This document shows, piece by piece, positions 1 through 9,591 of a stretch of 64,000 nucleotides of DNA; the stretch's first letter is position 1, and every line of letters begins with the position of its first letter. The notes beneath the pieces were generated by a model that saw only the letters and a program-made list of their open reading frames with translations, was not told the DNA's origin and searched no databases. This stretch comes from an uncultured Marinobacter sp. (GTDB taxonomy: Bacteria; Pseudomonadota; Gammaproteobacteria; Pseudomonadales; Oleiphilaceae): assembly GCF_913055835.1 (NCBI RefSeq), contig NZ_CAJXKQ010000010.1, forward strand, positions 1 to 64,000, in the 5' to 3' direction. The translations under genes were made by a program, and so were the position numbers.

Positions 1-27
1 TAGCAACGATAGCAGATAGGGGCGTCT

Positions 28-1032
28 ATGCAGCGTTCAGTACATGAGTTATTGACACCTCGTACCATTGACGTGAAGGAATCAAGCGCTACACGTGCCA
101 AGGTTACGCTTGAGCCTCTGGAAAGAGGCTTTGGTCATACCCTGGGCAGTGCACTGCGCCGGATTCTCTTGTCTTCGATGCCGGGCTGCGCCGTGACTGA
201 AGCGCAGATCGACGGTGTCCTGCACGAGTACAGCGCCATTGAGGGTGTCCAGGAAGACGTCATCGAGATTCTTCTGAATCTCAAGGGCGTTGCCGTAAAA
301 ATGAACGGTCGGGACGATGCCGAGCTTACGCTCAGCAAGAAAGGCCCGGGCGTTGTGACAGCCGGTGATATCAAGCTGGATCATGACGTTGAGATTGCCA
401 ACCCGGAGCACGTGATCTGTCACCTTAGCGAGAATGGTGAAGTGAACATGCGTCTCCGTGTGGCTCGCGGTCGCGGCTATGAGCCGGCGGACCAGCGTGG
501 TCTCGACGAGGACGAAACTCGCGCCATCGGACGCCTGCAGCTGGATGCAACATTCAGCCCGGTTCGTCGCGTGGCTTACGCCGTGGAAAGTGCACGGGTA
601 GAGCAGCGGACCGATCTGGACAAGCTGGTTATCGACCTGGAGACCAATGGCACCATCGATCCGGAAGAAGCAATTCGCCGGGCGGCCACCATCCTCCAGC
701 AGCAACTGGCGGTGTTTGTTGATTTCGATCATGAGAAAGAGCCCGAGCGCGTAGAGGAAGAGGAAGAAATTGATCCGATCCTGCTGCGTCCGGTTGATGA
801 TCTGGAATTGACAGTGCGTTCAGCTAACTGCTTGAAGGCTGAGAACATTTACTACATCGGCGATCTTATCCAGCGCACAGAAGTTGAGCTGTTGAAGACG
901 CCTAACCTTGGTAAAAAGTCGCTGACCGAGATCAAGGACGTTCTGGCGTCCCGTGGTCTGTCACTGGGCATGCGTCTTGATAACTGGCCGCCGGCTAGCC
1001 TTCGTGGCGACGACCGGGTTCTGGGCGGTTAA
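28..1032 (+). CDS. rpoA: RNA polymerase alpha subunit
   Basis: Encodes the 334-residue alpha subunit, close to the roughly 329 residues usual in gammaproteobacteria. It nucleates RNA polymerase assembly and contacts promoter UP elements and activators. The N-terminal dimerisation domain (about residues 15-235) contains the conserved stretch with [12 protein letters not shown], and the C-terminal domain (about 250-325) contains the conserved region around [11 protein letters not shown]. An acidic linker (EEEEE region near residue 245) joins the two domains. rplQ follows 33 bases downstream, which is the normal end of the alpha ribosomal-protein operon. Start ATG at 28 gives the standard N-terminus. 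Confidence 0.98.
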   Translation: MQRSVHELLTPRTIDVKESSATRAKVTLEPLERGFGHTLGSALRRILLSSMPGCAVTEAQIDGVLHEYSAIEGVQEDVIEILLNLKGVAVKMNGRDDAELTLSKKGPGVVTAGDIKLDHDVEIANPEHVICHLSENGEVNMRLRVARGRGYEPADQRGLDEDETRAIGRLQLDATFSPVRRVAYAVESARVEQRTDLDKLVIDLETNGTIDPEEAIRRAATILQQQLAVFVDFDHEKEPERVEEEEEIDPILLRPVDDLELTVRSANCLKAENIYYIGDLIQRTEVELLKTPNLGKKSLTEIKDVLASRGLSLGMRLDNWPPASLRGDDRVLGG

Positions 1033-1065
1033 TCGCCGATTAGTTTAAGGTAAGGAATAAGAGCA

Positions 1066-1464
1066 ATGCGTCATCGTAAGAGTGGTCGTAAGTTCAGCAG
1101 GACCAGTGCGCATCGCAAGGCCATGTTCCGTAACATGACTGCGTCACTGGTTGAACACGAGCTGATCAAAACAACGCTGCCGAAAGCCAAAGAGCTTCGT
1201 CGGGTAGCCGAGCCTTTGATCACGCTTTCAAAGAATGATTCGGTCGCGAATCGTCGTCTGGCGTTCTCACGCCTGCGTGACGATGCTGCGGTTGCCAAGC
1301 TGTTTGATGAGCTTGGTCCCCGTTACAGCGAGCGTCCGGGTGGATACCTTCGTATCCTGAAGTGTGGCTTCCGTGCCGGCGACAATGCCCCGATGGCATT
1401 TGTTGAGCTGGTTGGTCGTCCGCTCGATATCGAAGCGGAAGAGGTGGACGAAGACGAGGATTAA
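1066..1464 (+). CDS. rplQ: 50S ribosomal protein L17
   Basis: Ribosomal protein L17, 132 residues, a structural protein of the large subunit near the peptide exit tunnel. The N-terminus [20 protein letters not shown] is diagnostic. The C-terminus ends in an acidic tail ([10 protein letters not shown]), slightly longer than in E. coli. A Shine-Dalgarno-like taagga lies ahead of the ATG. It is the last gene of the alpha operon and is followed by a rho-independent terminator. Confidence 0.98.
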   Translation: MRHRKSGRKFSRTSAHRKAMFRNMTASLVEHELIKTTLPKAKELRRVAEPLITLSKNDSVANRRLAFSRLRDDAAVAKLFDELGPRYSERPGGYLRILKCGFRAGDNAPMAFVELVGRPLDIEAEEVDEDED

Positions 1465-1491
1465 TTTCTTCGGCTTTGGTCAACCACGAAG

Positions 1492-1523
1492 AAACCGGGT
1501 TCCGTGAGGTTCCCGGTTTTTTT
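1492..1523 (+). terminator. Rho-independent terminator after rplQ
   Basis: A stem of aaaccggg (1492-1499) pairs with cccggttt (1512-1519) and is followed by a run of T. It lies 28 bases after the rplQ stop and ends the alpha operon. Confidence 0.85.
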
Positions 1524-1570
1524 GTGTCTGGTTTTTGGGAGTTCGTAGTCGTCGAGGTCAGGTGGCTGGC

Positions 1571-1659
1571 CCGGGGGGTGAGGGTGTATTTTCTTTGGAA
1601 AAACAACTCGCTTCGCTCAGACATCTTTTTCCGGCAGAAAATACACCCTCACCCCCTGG
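1571..1659. repeat. Long inverted repeat between convergent rplQ and uvrA
   Basis: Two 24-base arms (1571-1594 and 1636-1659) are reverse complements with one mismatch; their core is ggtgagggtgtattttct. A nested second stem (ggaaaaa at 1598-1604 with tttttcc at 1626-1632) closes around a short loop containing cgcttcgctcag. It lies in the 222-base gap between two convergent genes. It looks like a dispersed palindromic intergenic element and could also act as a bidirectional terminator. I see no coding potential. Confidence 0.7.
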
Positions 1660-1686
1660 CCGACAGACCTCTCCAATGCTCGGCAA

Positions 1687-4509
1687 TTACTTCTTTAGCA
1701 TGGGCTTCAAATAGCGGCCTGTGTGGGACGCAGGGTTCTTGGCAACGTCCTCCGGGGTTCCCTCAGCAATGATCTGGCCGCCGCCAGAGCCGCCTTCGGG
1801 GCCAAGATCGATAATCCAGTCTGCGGTCTTGATGACGTCGAGGTTGTGTTCGATGACCACGATGGTGTTGCCGTGGTCACGGAGTCTCTCCAGAACATTC
1901 AGCAGTTGCTGGATATCGTAGAAATGCAGGCCGGTGGTTGGTTCGTCCAGGATATAGAGGGTCTTGCCGGTGTCACGCTTGGAAAGTTCTTTGGCAAGTT
2001 TGACCCGCTGGGCTTCGCCGCCGGAGAGGGTTACGGCGCTCTGGCCCAGGCGGATGTAGGACAGGCCCACATCGATCAGGGTCTGGAGTTTCCGGGCGAT
2101 GAAGGGAACGGCGTCGAAGAATTCGCGGCCTTCTTCTACGGTCATTTCCAGCACTTCGTTGATGTTTTTGCCCTTGTAGCGGACTTCCAGGGTTTCGCGG
2201 TTATAGCGTTTGCCCTTGCAGACGTCGCAGGGGACGTAGACGTCGGGCAGGAAGTGCATCTCTACCTTGATCACACCGTCGCCCTGGCAGGCTTCGCAGC
2301 GGCCGCCTTTGACGTTGAAGGAGAATCGGCCGGGCTTGTAGCCCCGTGAGCGGGCCTCCTGGGTGCCGGCGAAGAGTTCCCGGATCGGGGTAAACAGACC
2401 GGTATAGGTGGCCGGATTGGAGCGAGGGGTGCGGCCGATGGGGCTCTGGTCGATGTCGATGACCTTGTCCAGGTGATCCAGGCCCTTGAGCGATTGGTAG
2501 GGCGCGTGGTTCAGGCTGGTGGCCTTGTTGAGTTTGGCCGCGGCGACCGGATACAGGGTGCTGTTGATCAGCGTGGATTTGCCGGACCCGGAGACGCCGG
2601 TGATGCAGGTCATGATTCCCAGGGGCAGGTTCAGGGTTACATCTTTCAGGTTGTTGCCGCTGGCGCCAGCGAGTGTCAGTGACTTCCCGCCGCCTTTGTT
2701 TCGCTGGCTGGGCACGGCTATCTCCCGGGTGCCCTTCAGGTACTGTCCGGTGAGTGATTCCGGGTTGTCGATAATTTGTTGAGGTGTGCCGTGGTCGATG
2801 ATGTGGCCGCCATGAACGCCGGCGCCTGGCCCGATATCGATTACATGATCCGCTGCGCGAATGGCGTCTTCATCGTGCTCGACGACAATCACTGTGTTGC
2901 CCAGGTCACGCAGGTGGGTGAGGGTGGCCAACAGGCGGTCGTTGTCGCGCTGGTGCAGCCCGATCGAGGGTTCGTCCAGAATGTACATAACGCCTACCAG
3001 CCCCGCGCCGATCTGGCTTGCCAGACGAATGCGCTGGGCCTCGCCGCCGGACAGGGTGTCGGCACTGCGCTCCAGGGTGAGGTATTCCAGGCCCACGTTT
3101 ACCAGGAACTGGAGCCTCTGGCGGACTTCCTTCAGAATTTTCTCGGCGATTTCGCCTTTTCGCCCGGGCAGCGCCAGGGTTTCGAAGTAATCGTGGGCTT
3201 CGCCAACCGGCAGGTGGGTAACGTCAGAGATATTGTGCTCTTCAATAAAAACATGGCGCGCGCTGCGGCGCAGGCGCGAACCCCCGCACTCCTTGCACGG
3301 CTGGGTGCTGAGGTTGCGGGCCAGCTCCTCCCGCATGCTCTGGGAGTCGGTTTCACGGTACCGCCGCTCAAGATTGGGCAGAATGCCCTCAAACGGATGA
3401 GCCTTCTCCATGATATGGCCGCGGGAGTTCACATAGCGAAAAGGAATGTCCTCTTCCCCTGAGCCATAAAGCAGCACCTTGCGGAAGTCTTCGGGCAGAT
3501 CCACCCAGGGCGTTTCCAGATCAATACCGTAATGGTCTGCCACGCTGCCCAGCATCTGGAAGTAGTAGACGGCCCGGCGATCCCAACCCTTGATGGCCCC
3601 GGATGCCAGCGTTGCCTCCGGGTGTTGAACAATTTTTTCCGGATCGAAGAACTGCTTGACGCCCAGGCCGTCGCAGGTGGGGCAAGCGCCTGCGGGATTG
3701 TTAAAGGAGAACAGCTTTGGCTCCAGTTCACTCAGCGCATAGCCGCACTGGGTGCAGGCGTACCGGGCGGAGAAAGTGTGTTCTTCGCCCTCGCCACTCA
3801 TGGGTGCTACCAGGGCAATCCCGTCCGCCAGGTGCAGGGCGGTCTCGAAGCTTTCCGCCAGACGCTGCTCGAGGCCGGGTTTGACCTTGAACCGATCAAC
3901 GACCACATCGATCTGGTGTTTGCGTTTTTTATCCAGGGCCGGGACATCGTCAATGTCGTAAACGGTGCCGTCTACCCGCAGGCGGATGAAGCCCTGGCTG
4001 CGCATGGTTTCGATAACCTGCAGATGTTCCCCTTTCCGGTCCCGGATCACCGGGGCAAGGATCATCAGCTTGCTGTCCTCGGGCATGGCGACCACCTGGT
4101 CCACCATCTGGCTGATGGTCTGAGCTTCCAGGGGCTGGCCATGGTCGGGGCAGCGAGGCTCTCCGGCACGGGCAAAGAGCAGGCGCAGGTAATCGTATAT
4201 TTCGGTGATGGTACCAACCGTCGAGCGCGGGTTGTGGGAGGTGGACTTCTGCTCGATGGATATGGCGGGCGACAGGCCTTCGATATGGTCCACATCCGGC
4301 TTTTCCATCATCGAGAGAAACTGTCGGGCATAGGTGGATAGAGATTCCACGTAGCGGCGCTGACCTTCGGCATAAAGGGTGTCGAACGCAAGGGAAGATT
4401 TACCGGAACCGGAGAGGCCGGTAATCACGATGAGCTTGTCCCTTGGCATATCCAGGTCGATGTTCTTCAGGTTGTGGGTTCTCGCCCCTTTGATCTGGAT
4501 ATGGTCCAT
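1687..4509 (-). CDS. uvrA: UvrABC excinuclease subunit A
   Basis: 940 residues, the same length as E. coli UvrA. This ABC-type ATPase recognises DNA damage in nucleotide excision repair, loads UvrB onto the lesion and then leaves. The first Walker A is GLSGSGKS (31-38) and the second is GVSGSGKS near residue 645. ABC signature sequences (LSGGEAQR) are present in both halves. Zinc-finger cysteines are seen in CTQCGY...CPTCDG, CKECGG and CEACQGDG...CDVCKG. It is transcribed towards rplQ and diverges from the MFS gene. I did not find a convincing LexA box in the upstream 185 bases. Confidence 0.98.
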   Translation of the reverse strand: MDHIQIKGARTHNLKNIDLDMPRDKLIVITGLSGSGKSSLAFDTLYAEGQRRYVESLSTYARQFLSMMEKPDVDHIEGLSPAISIEQKSTSHNPRSTVGTITEIYDYLRLLFARAGEPRCPDHGQPLEAQTISQMVDQVVAMPEDSKLMILAPVIRDRKGEHLQVIETMRSQGFIRLRVDGTVYDIDDVPALDKKRKHQIDVVVDRFKVKPGLEQRLAESFETALHLADGIALVAPMSGEGEEHTFSARYACTQCGYALSELEPKLFSFNNPAGACPTCDGLGVKQFFDPEKIVQHPEATLASGAIKGWDRRAVYYFQMLGSVADHYGIDLETPWVDLPEDFRKVLLYGSGEEDIPFRYVNSRGHIMEKAHPFEGILPNLERRYRETDSQSMREELARNLSTQPCKECGGSRLRRSARHVFIEEHNISDVTHLPVGEAHDYFETLALPGRKGEIAEKILKEVRQRLQFLVNVGLEYLTLERSADTLSGGEAQRIRLASQIGAGLVGVMYILDEPSIGLHQRDNDRLLATLTHLRDLGNTVIVVEHDEDAIRAADHVIDIGPGAGVHGGHIIDHGTPQQIIDNPESLTGQYLKGTREIAVPSQRNKGGGKSLTLAGASGNNLKDVTLNLPLGIMTCITGVSGSGKSTLINSTLYPVAAAKLNKATSLNHAPYQSLKGLDHLDKVIDIDQSPIGRTPRSNPATYTGLFTPIRELFAGTQEARSRGYKPGRFSFNVKGGRCEACQGDGVIKVEMHFLPDVYVPCDVCKGKRYNRETLEVRYKGKNINEVLEMTVEEGREFFDAVPFIARKLQTLIDVGLSYIRLGQSAVTLSGGEAQRVKLAKELSKRDTGKTLYILDEPTTGLHFYDIQQLLNVLERLRDHGNTIVVIEHNLDVIKTADWIIDLGPEGGSGGGQIIAEGTPEDVAKNPASHTGRYLKPMLKK

Positions 4510-4694
4510 AACACCTCGCTCGGATAAAAACGAAAATTATACCGCGTTGGGTTGGTCGCGGCGAAGATGATACCGGGATCTGCGTTACGGGACCTGTCCC
4601 CCGTCAGCGCCCCTTCTGCTACAATGCGCCGCCTGCGAAGGGTATTTGCACCCAATCTGACCGCTTTCAACCCCGGCTGAGGTACGTAATTGCC

Positions 4695-6065
4695 ATGAAT
4701 GCGCTGGAAAAACGCTCCGTTTTCGCGCTGGCGTCGGTATACGCCATGCGCATGCTCGGACTGTTCATGGTGCTGCCGGTATTCATGCTGCTTGGCGAAG
4801 ATCTCCAGGGAGCAACGCCAGCCTTGCTCGGTTTTGCCATAGGTGCATACGGACTCAGCCAGGCCCTATTGCAGATCCCCTTTGGCATGCTGTCTGACCG
4901 GGTTGGTCGTAAGCGCATGATCTACATCGGGCTCGTACTGTTTGCCGCCGGCAGCCTTCTGGCCGCGGCCACGGACTCCATATACGTTGTGATTGCCGGT
5001 CGGATTCTTCAGGGAGCCGGCGCGATCGCCAGTGTGCTGATGGCATTGCTCAGTGACCTGACCCGCGAGGAGGAGCGGACCAAGGCCATGGCGACGGTGG
5101 GGATCACGATTGGATTGTCCTTTTCGGTCTCGCTGGTGCTGGGCCCCGTTCTCGGTGCCTGGTGGGGGCTCTCCGGAATTTTCTATACCACGGCCGCACT
5201 GGCTGTGGTGGCCCTGGTGATCGTAAGCCGTCTGGTGCCGACGCCTCATCAGCACAAAACCAGCGCCGATACCCATCCCGCCCGGGAGATGTTGGGCCGC
5301 GTTCTTTCAGACGGCCGTCTGCTGAGGCTGGATTTCGGTATTTTTGCTCTGCATCTGGTATTGACTGCTCTGTTCCTGGTGTTTCCCTCCATGCTGCAGG
5401 ATCAGTTCGGGCTTGCCACCAGTTCTCATTGGTGGTTCTACCTGAGCGTGATGGTCACGTCTTTCTTTGCCATGGTGCCGTTCATCATCATCGGCGAGAA
5501 AAAACGCAGGATGAAACCGGTTCTTTGCGGGGCGATTGCATTACTGACACTGGCCACTGCCGGATTTACCGGCGTGTCTGGTAGCCTGGTCGCGGCCTGG
5601 GCTGTTCTGTTTTTCTTCTTTATGGCCTTTAATTTGCTGGAGGCCAGCCTGCCGTCGCTGATCAGCAAGGAAGCCCCGGCCGCCAGCAAGGGAACAGCGA
5701 TGGGCGTCTACTCCACCTCCCAGTTTATGGGCGCGTTTCTTGGCGGTGCGTTGGGTGGCTTTATGCTGGAGGGTGGCGGTATCCAGGGTGTGCTCTGGTT
5801 TATGGTGGCAGTGCTTGGTCTCTGGTTGCTGGTGGCACTTACCATGCCCGCGCCCGGTCACACCACCAGTTTCGTGGTACAGTTGCAGCAGGTAATGAAC
5901 GAGCAGTACGACGATATCGATGACAATCTCCGCCGCCTCCCGGGCGTGCAGGACGTGGTGATTGTGGAAGAGGCGGCCACCGCCTATCTTAAGGTGGATC
6001 GGAAGCAATTTGATGAAGCGTTACTTGCGGACTTTTCCTTTGTCCGGCAGGCTAGCAATTCTTGA
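4695..6065 (+). CDS. yajR: YajR-type MFS transporter with C-terminal YAM domain
   Basis: A 456-residue inner-membrane transporter of the major facilitator superfamily with about 12 hydrophobic segments. MFS motif A is visible as [11 protein letters not shown] (64-74). After the last membrane segment a soluble tail of about 60 residues (393-456) follows. It has the mixed alpha/beta pattern of the YAM domain that distinguishes E. coli YajR from other drug:H+ antiporter family members. The substrate is unknown. A gene of this type between uvrA and ssb is a recurrent gammaproteobacterial order. The family call is firm; the YajR assignment rests on the tail domain. Confidence 0.85.
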   Translation: MNALEKRSVFALASVYAMRMLGLFMVLPVFMLLGEDLQGATPALLGFAIGAYGLSQALLQIPFGMLSDRVGRKRMIYIGLVLFAAGSLLAAATDSIYVVIAGRILQGAGAIASVLMALLSDLTREEERTKAMATVGITIGLSFSVSLVLGPVLGAWWGLSGIFYTTAALAVVALVIVSRLVPTPHQHKTSADTHPAREMLGRVLSDGRLLRLDFGIFALHLVLTALFLVFPSMLQDQFGLATSSHWWFYLSVMVTSFFAMVPFIIIGEKKRRMKPVLCGAIALLTLATAGFTGVSGSLVAAWAVLFFFFMAFNLLEASLPSLISKEAPAASKGTAMGVYSTSQFMGAFLGGALGGFMLEGGGIQGVLWFMVAVLGLWLLVALTMPAPGHTTSFVVQLQQVMNEQYDDIDDNLRRLPGVQDVVIVEEAATAYLKVDRKQFDEALLADFSFVRQASNS

Positions 6066-6121
6066 AATCCGGAAGTCCGCACGGAACGCGGGCGTCCCTG
6101 AAACAGAGTCAGGAGCAGAAA

Positions 6122-6646
6122 ATGGCACGAGGCGTAAACAAGGTAATTCTCATCGGCAATCTGGGGCAGGACCCGGATACCCGCTACACCCCTAACGGCA
6201 ACGCCGTAGTAAACCTGAATCTGGCAACAGACGAAAGCTACAAGGATCGTCAGACCGGCCAACTGGTGCCGAAAACCGAATGGCATCGGGTTGTCATGTT
6301 CGGCAAGATCGCTGAAGTAGCAGGGCAGTATCTGCGCAAGGGTTCCAAGGTTTACATCGAAGGAAAATTGCAGACCCGTAAATGGCAGAACAAGGAAGGT
6401 CAGGACGTCTATACCACCGAAGTTGTGGTGGATATCAATGGCCAGATGCAGATGCTTGACAGCCGTGGCGGCGAAGGCGGTATGAGTCAGGGCGCACCGG
6501 CGGGGCGGCCTCAGCAGTCTGGCTATAATGCGCCGGCGGGACAACAGAACAATCCGCCGCCTCAATCGGGTGGTTACAGCAATCAACCTTCGCAAGGCAG
6601 TATGCCAGAGCCAGTTGACGATTTTGACGACGACATCCCGTTCTAG
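6122..6646 (+). CDS. ssb: Single-stranded DNA-binding protein
   Basis: 174-residue SSB. Residues 1-110 form the OB fold ([19 protein letters not shown]...). Residues 115-165 are a Gly/Gln/Pro-rich linker. The C-terminal acidic tip DDFDDDIPF is the docking peptide for replication and repair partners. The ATG at 6122 has caggag upstream and gives the standard N-terminus. It is the last core gene before the island; its terminator follows at once. Confidence 0.97.
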   Translation: MARGVNKVILIGNLGQDPDTRYTPNGNAVVNLNLATDESYKDRQTGQLVPKTEWHRVVMFGKIAEVAGQYLRKGSKVYIEGKLQTRKWQNKEGQDVYTTEVVVDINGQMQMLDSRGGEGGMSQGAPAGRPQQSGYNAPAGQQNNPPPQSGGYSNQPSQGSMPEPVDDFDDDIPF

Positions 6647-6665
6647 CGGATTATTTATGTAAAAC

Positions 6666-6676
6666 GTAACGTTTTA
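6666..6676 (+). repeat. Candidate left end repeat (attL-like) of the island
   Basis: The word gtaacgtttta occurs here, 20 bases after the ssb stop, and again at 29606-29616 near the other end of the foreign segment. The shorter gtaacgtttt occurs at 19799 and inverted at 29654. More copies of gttacg/cgtaac lie nearby at 6742 and 6791. It is a plausible crossover or recombinase-binding site, but the exact junction is not proven. Confidence 0.4.
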
Positions 6677-6694
6677 GAAGAGCGTAGTATTTTA

Positions 6695-6721
6695 AAGCCC
6701 CGCTAATGCGGGGTTTTTTTT
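6695..6721 (+). terminator. Rho-independent terminator after ssb
   Basis: The stem ccccgc/gcgggg with loop taat is followed by eight T. It lies 49 bases after ssb. A nearly identical stem lies at 29821-29847 beyond the other end of the island. Confidence 0.85.
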
Positions 6722-6810
6722 ATTCCGAGCCTTTTTCTTGTGTTACGAAAAAACTTTGCTTTTTTGGGAGTTAGTGGTAATTTGTAATTTGTAACGAATA
6801 GGGGGCTTAG

Positions 6811-8034
6811 ATGGAGTTCAAGGTTGAAGTGCTGAAGATGGAGGACGGGCGTCGAATTGCACTCCTGCAAAAAGATGGCATACCTATGTATTACCCATCC
6901 TTATACATCACTACCCGGAAGCGAAATAGCTCTTACAACACTCAAAGGAATATTCAGCAGCATATCAAGCTGCTTCAGTCCTGGTGCGAGATAGAAGGGG
7001 TAGTTTTGGAAAAGCGTTTCAGCAATGGTGAGGAGCTTTCTGGAAGAGAGTGTTTAAGTTTAATAGATTTTTGTGCTTGGGATTCTGACACCATTAAGAG
7101 GATGCGTTCTGGCATCAGGATGTTGAGTTCAGCATATACAGAGGTTGGTCGAGAGGAAGCATCGACGAGAGTTATTAATATCAAAGGCTACCTTGAGTTC
7201 CTTTTTAGGCGGTTAACGGGTTGTGGCGATGATGACCCACGATTGGCCGCAATGCTCAAAGATTTAGAATCCCAAATGCCGAGAGTTAAAAAGTTTCGCC
7301 AGATCGATGTGGTGGAGCTCACGAAGCATCAAGAGGCAGTGCTCAAAGAGAAGATAATGCCTAAGCATCCCGACAATCCATGGCCAGGACTTTGGGAGGT
7401 GAGGGTTCGCAATCTCTTGATAGTTCATTTGCTATTCGAAACTGGTATGCGCCGCAGCGAGCTCGCAGCACTGCATGTGAGTGACGTTGATATCGATGGG
7501 TGCAGCGTCTCGATATACCGGCGACACGACAATCGGGAGGATGATCGTCGCCAGCAACCCAATGCAAAAACCGGAGAACGGACACTTCCACTTAGTCGGG
7601 AGCTCGTAGAACAAATTTATAAATATCAAGTAAATATTCGGGCCAAAATTCAAGTGGCTCGAAGGCACCCATTTTTGTTTGTGGCTCACCGGCGGAATGA
7701 AGGTAAGGCGATTAGCCTCAACACGATAAACAAGGTATTTAGTAGCTTATCCAGTACATTTCCGGAGCTTGGGAGGCTGTATCCTCACAAACTTCGTCAT
7801 CACTGGAATTTCGATTTTACGGGAAAAGCTGAAGAGGAGCTAAAGCATTATCCCGCAGATCAGCGCGAAGTAATGATAGAGCAAATGCGAAATCATCTTA
7901 TGGGTTGGAGTAGTAATTCGAAAATGGGCGCTTTGTATAATCGCCGTGCTACAGAGGAAAAAGCAAGAGCTATTCTTGAGAAGCGGGCTTCTAAATTCCG
8001 GATGGTTCAAAAGGAAAATAATCATGCGAGTTAG
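6811..8034 (+). CDS. gmtY: Tyrosine recombinase, GmtY-like
   Basis: A 407-residue tyrosine recombinase that should cut and rejoin DNA during island excision or integration. The catalytic set is complete: Arg in GMRRSEL (214), the H-x-x-R motif HKLRHHW (H326, R329), a downstream His in NHLMGW (362) and the nucleophile Tyr in ALYNRR (376). The start at 6811 has a strong gggggc Shine-Dalgarno. It is the first gene of a four-gene cluster and overlaps the next gene by 11 bases. By size, position and partners it matches the GMT recombinase GmtY; this identification is from memory of the family and needs a profile search. Another possibility is a Tn554-like or recombinase-in-trio member. Confidence 0.75.
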   Translation: MEFKVEVLKMEDGRRIALLQKDGIPMYYPSLYITTRKRNSSYNTQRNIQQHIKLLQSWCEIEGVVLEKRFSNGEELSGRECLSLIDFCAWDSDTIKRMRSGIRMLSSAYTEVGREEASTRVINIKGYLEFLFRRLTGCGDDDPRLAAMLKDLESQMPRVKKFRQIDVVELTKHQEAVLKEKIMPKHPDNPWPGLWEVRVRNLLIVHLLFETGMRRSELAALHVSDVDIDGCSVSIYRRHDNREDDRRQQPNAKTGERTLPLSRELVEQIYKYQVNIRAKIQVARRHPFLFVAHRRNEGKAISLNTINKVFSSLSSTFPELGRLYPHKLRHHWNFDFTGKAEEELKHYPADQREVMIEQMRNHLMGWSSNSKMGALYNRRATEEKARAILEKRASKFRMVQKENNHAS

Positions 8035-9589
8035 ATCTAAGTCCAAGTATGAAATAAATGAACTATTGAATACGCCTCATAAAGCTCAGTCTGGCCTCAC
8101 ATTTACTCCTTTTGAAAGCCGTTGGGTTTTGAGACACAAAAGTGCATCAATCAATCTATCTGGCGCTGCTCAGATTATTTTTCCGGAAGAGGTATGGCCC
8201 TATTTCAAGCTTGCTCTTGCGCGGTACGCGGCCTCTCACAAAGTGGCCTCTGTTCGTGCAATCGTCGAGAGCTTGAACTTTTTCGCCGCGAGTTTCGGTT
8301 CTGACCAGAATATTATGGATGATGCTGACTTTATATCTTTAAAGCCAAAGCTTGGTGTAAATTTAGAGTATCAGCTTTCCAGGGTGCGAGGCTTCTTCAA
8401 ATATTGGTTTGAAACTGGAATTGGCGGAATTTCAAAAGATTTCATTGATGCGATATCTCAATTAAAGCTAAAAGGCAACGTAAAAGGGGAAGCTGTTAAA
8501 TCACATGACCCTTATGTGGGTGCATATACCCCTATAGAACTACAAGGGATCGCTGAGGGGCTAAACAATGCCTATATAGACGATCAGATATCTTTGTCTA
8601 GTTACATTCTTGCCTACCTGCATTTGCAACGCGGTAGCCGAACTAATCAAATAAAGAATCTGAGGGTTGGTGACTTTTCCATTACGCAAAAAGGTGCAAA
8701 AGTAAAAATGCCCCGCGCCAAGCAGCGTAATGTGCCGTTCCGAAAGCAGTTTAAGGAATACCCCATTTCAAAAGATCTCTACCAACTGATTCAAATACTT
8801 AAGAACGACTCATTAGACGAAATCATGAGACGTCTCCCTGACTCTGAACAGCCCTTGATTCAGCAAGTTACAGATGACCTCCTGCCTGTCTTTGGAGATT
8901 GGGACAGCTTTGCTCGTCAGCTTCCTCTCATTATTCGTGCCCAGGAGACATCCGAGGAATGTCATTTATCGGAGGGTGCGCTTCAATACCGGCTTCTGAG
9001 AGTTGCGGATATTATAAATGTTTTCTCAGAGCGTACTGGAGAGAAAATGAAGCTCACAGCTTTGCGGTTTCGGCGAACGCTTGGCACCGATATTCATCGA
9101 GAGGGTGGTGGTGTTGGGGCCATCGCGTATGCTTTGGATCACGAAGACTATCAAAATGCGGGAGTTTATGTAGAGACGACAGCTGACGTTGCCACTCGGC
9201 TGGACATGAAAATTGGTAAGTTGTTAGCGCCGTTGGCGCAGGCTTTTGCCGGTGTGGTTGTTCGTAATGAGTCTGAGGCGGTTCGTGGTGATGATCCCTC
9301 TAGCCGAATCCGCACCAACGCAGGCTCCGAGAGCGTTGGTACTTGTGGGAACTTTTCCTTTTGTGGTTCTAGGGCACCATTTTCCTGTTATACGTGCATT
9401 AAGTTTCAGCCATGGCTTGACGCACCTCATGAAGAGATATTGTCAGAGTTGTATGAGGAAAGACAGGCGATATTGGATGCAACCGGCGATGAGACCATCG
9501 CACGCCAGTTAGATCGCACGATTCTAGCGGTTGAAGACGTTATTCAACGCTGCGAACAAAAGCGTATTGAAGTTGCCGAGGTCGAGTAG
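8024..9589 (+). CDS. Second tyrosine recombinase of the GMT cluster
   Basis: 521 residues from the ATG at 8024, which overlaps the preceding gene and has aagga nine bases upstream; a longer reading from 7946 would lie inside the previous gene. It is a tyrosine-recombinase-like protein with Arg in RGSRTNQ (206), the box LRFRRTLGTD (first R at 348) and a candidate nucleophile Tyr in AGVYVET (382). The first histidine of the H-x-x-R box is replaced (ALRFR), so activity may be altered. A four-cysteine cluster (C441, C447, C455, C458) follows the catalytic domain and probably binds zinc. A 2-base gap precedes the next gene, implying co-translation. Confidence 0.7.
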   Translation: MRVRSKSKYEINELLNTPHKAQSGLTFTPFESRWVLRHKSASINLSGAAQIIFPEEVWPYFKLALARYAASHKVASVRAIVESLNFFAASFGSDQNIMDDADFISLKPKLGVNLEYQLSRVRGFFKYWFETGIGGISKDFIDAISQLKLKGNVKGEAVKSHDPYVGAYTPIELQGIAEGLNNAYIDDQISLSSYILAYLHLQRGSRTNQIKNLRVGDFSITQKGAKVKMPRAKQRNVPFRKQFKEYPISKDLYQLIQILKNDSLDEIMRRLPDSEQPLIQQVTDDLLPVFGDWDSFARQLPLIIRAQETSEECHLSEGALQYRLLRVADIINVFSERTGEKMKLTALRFRRTLGTDIHREGGGVGAIAYALDHEDYQNAGVYVETTADVATRLDMKIGKLLAPLAQAFAGVVVRNESEAVRGDDPSSRIRTNAGSESVGTCGNFSFCGSRAPFSCYTCIKFQPWLDAPHEEILSELYEERQAILDATGDETIARQLDRTILAVEDVIQRCEQKRIEVAEVE

Positions 9590-9591
9590 AT

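Noticed and set aside
4510-4694. LexA box between uvrA and yajR
   Set aside because: Looked for CTGT-N8-ACAG; no acceptable match found.
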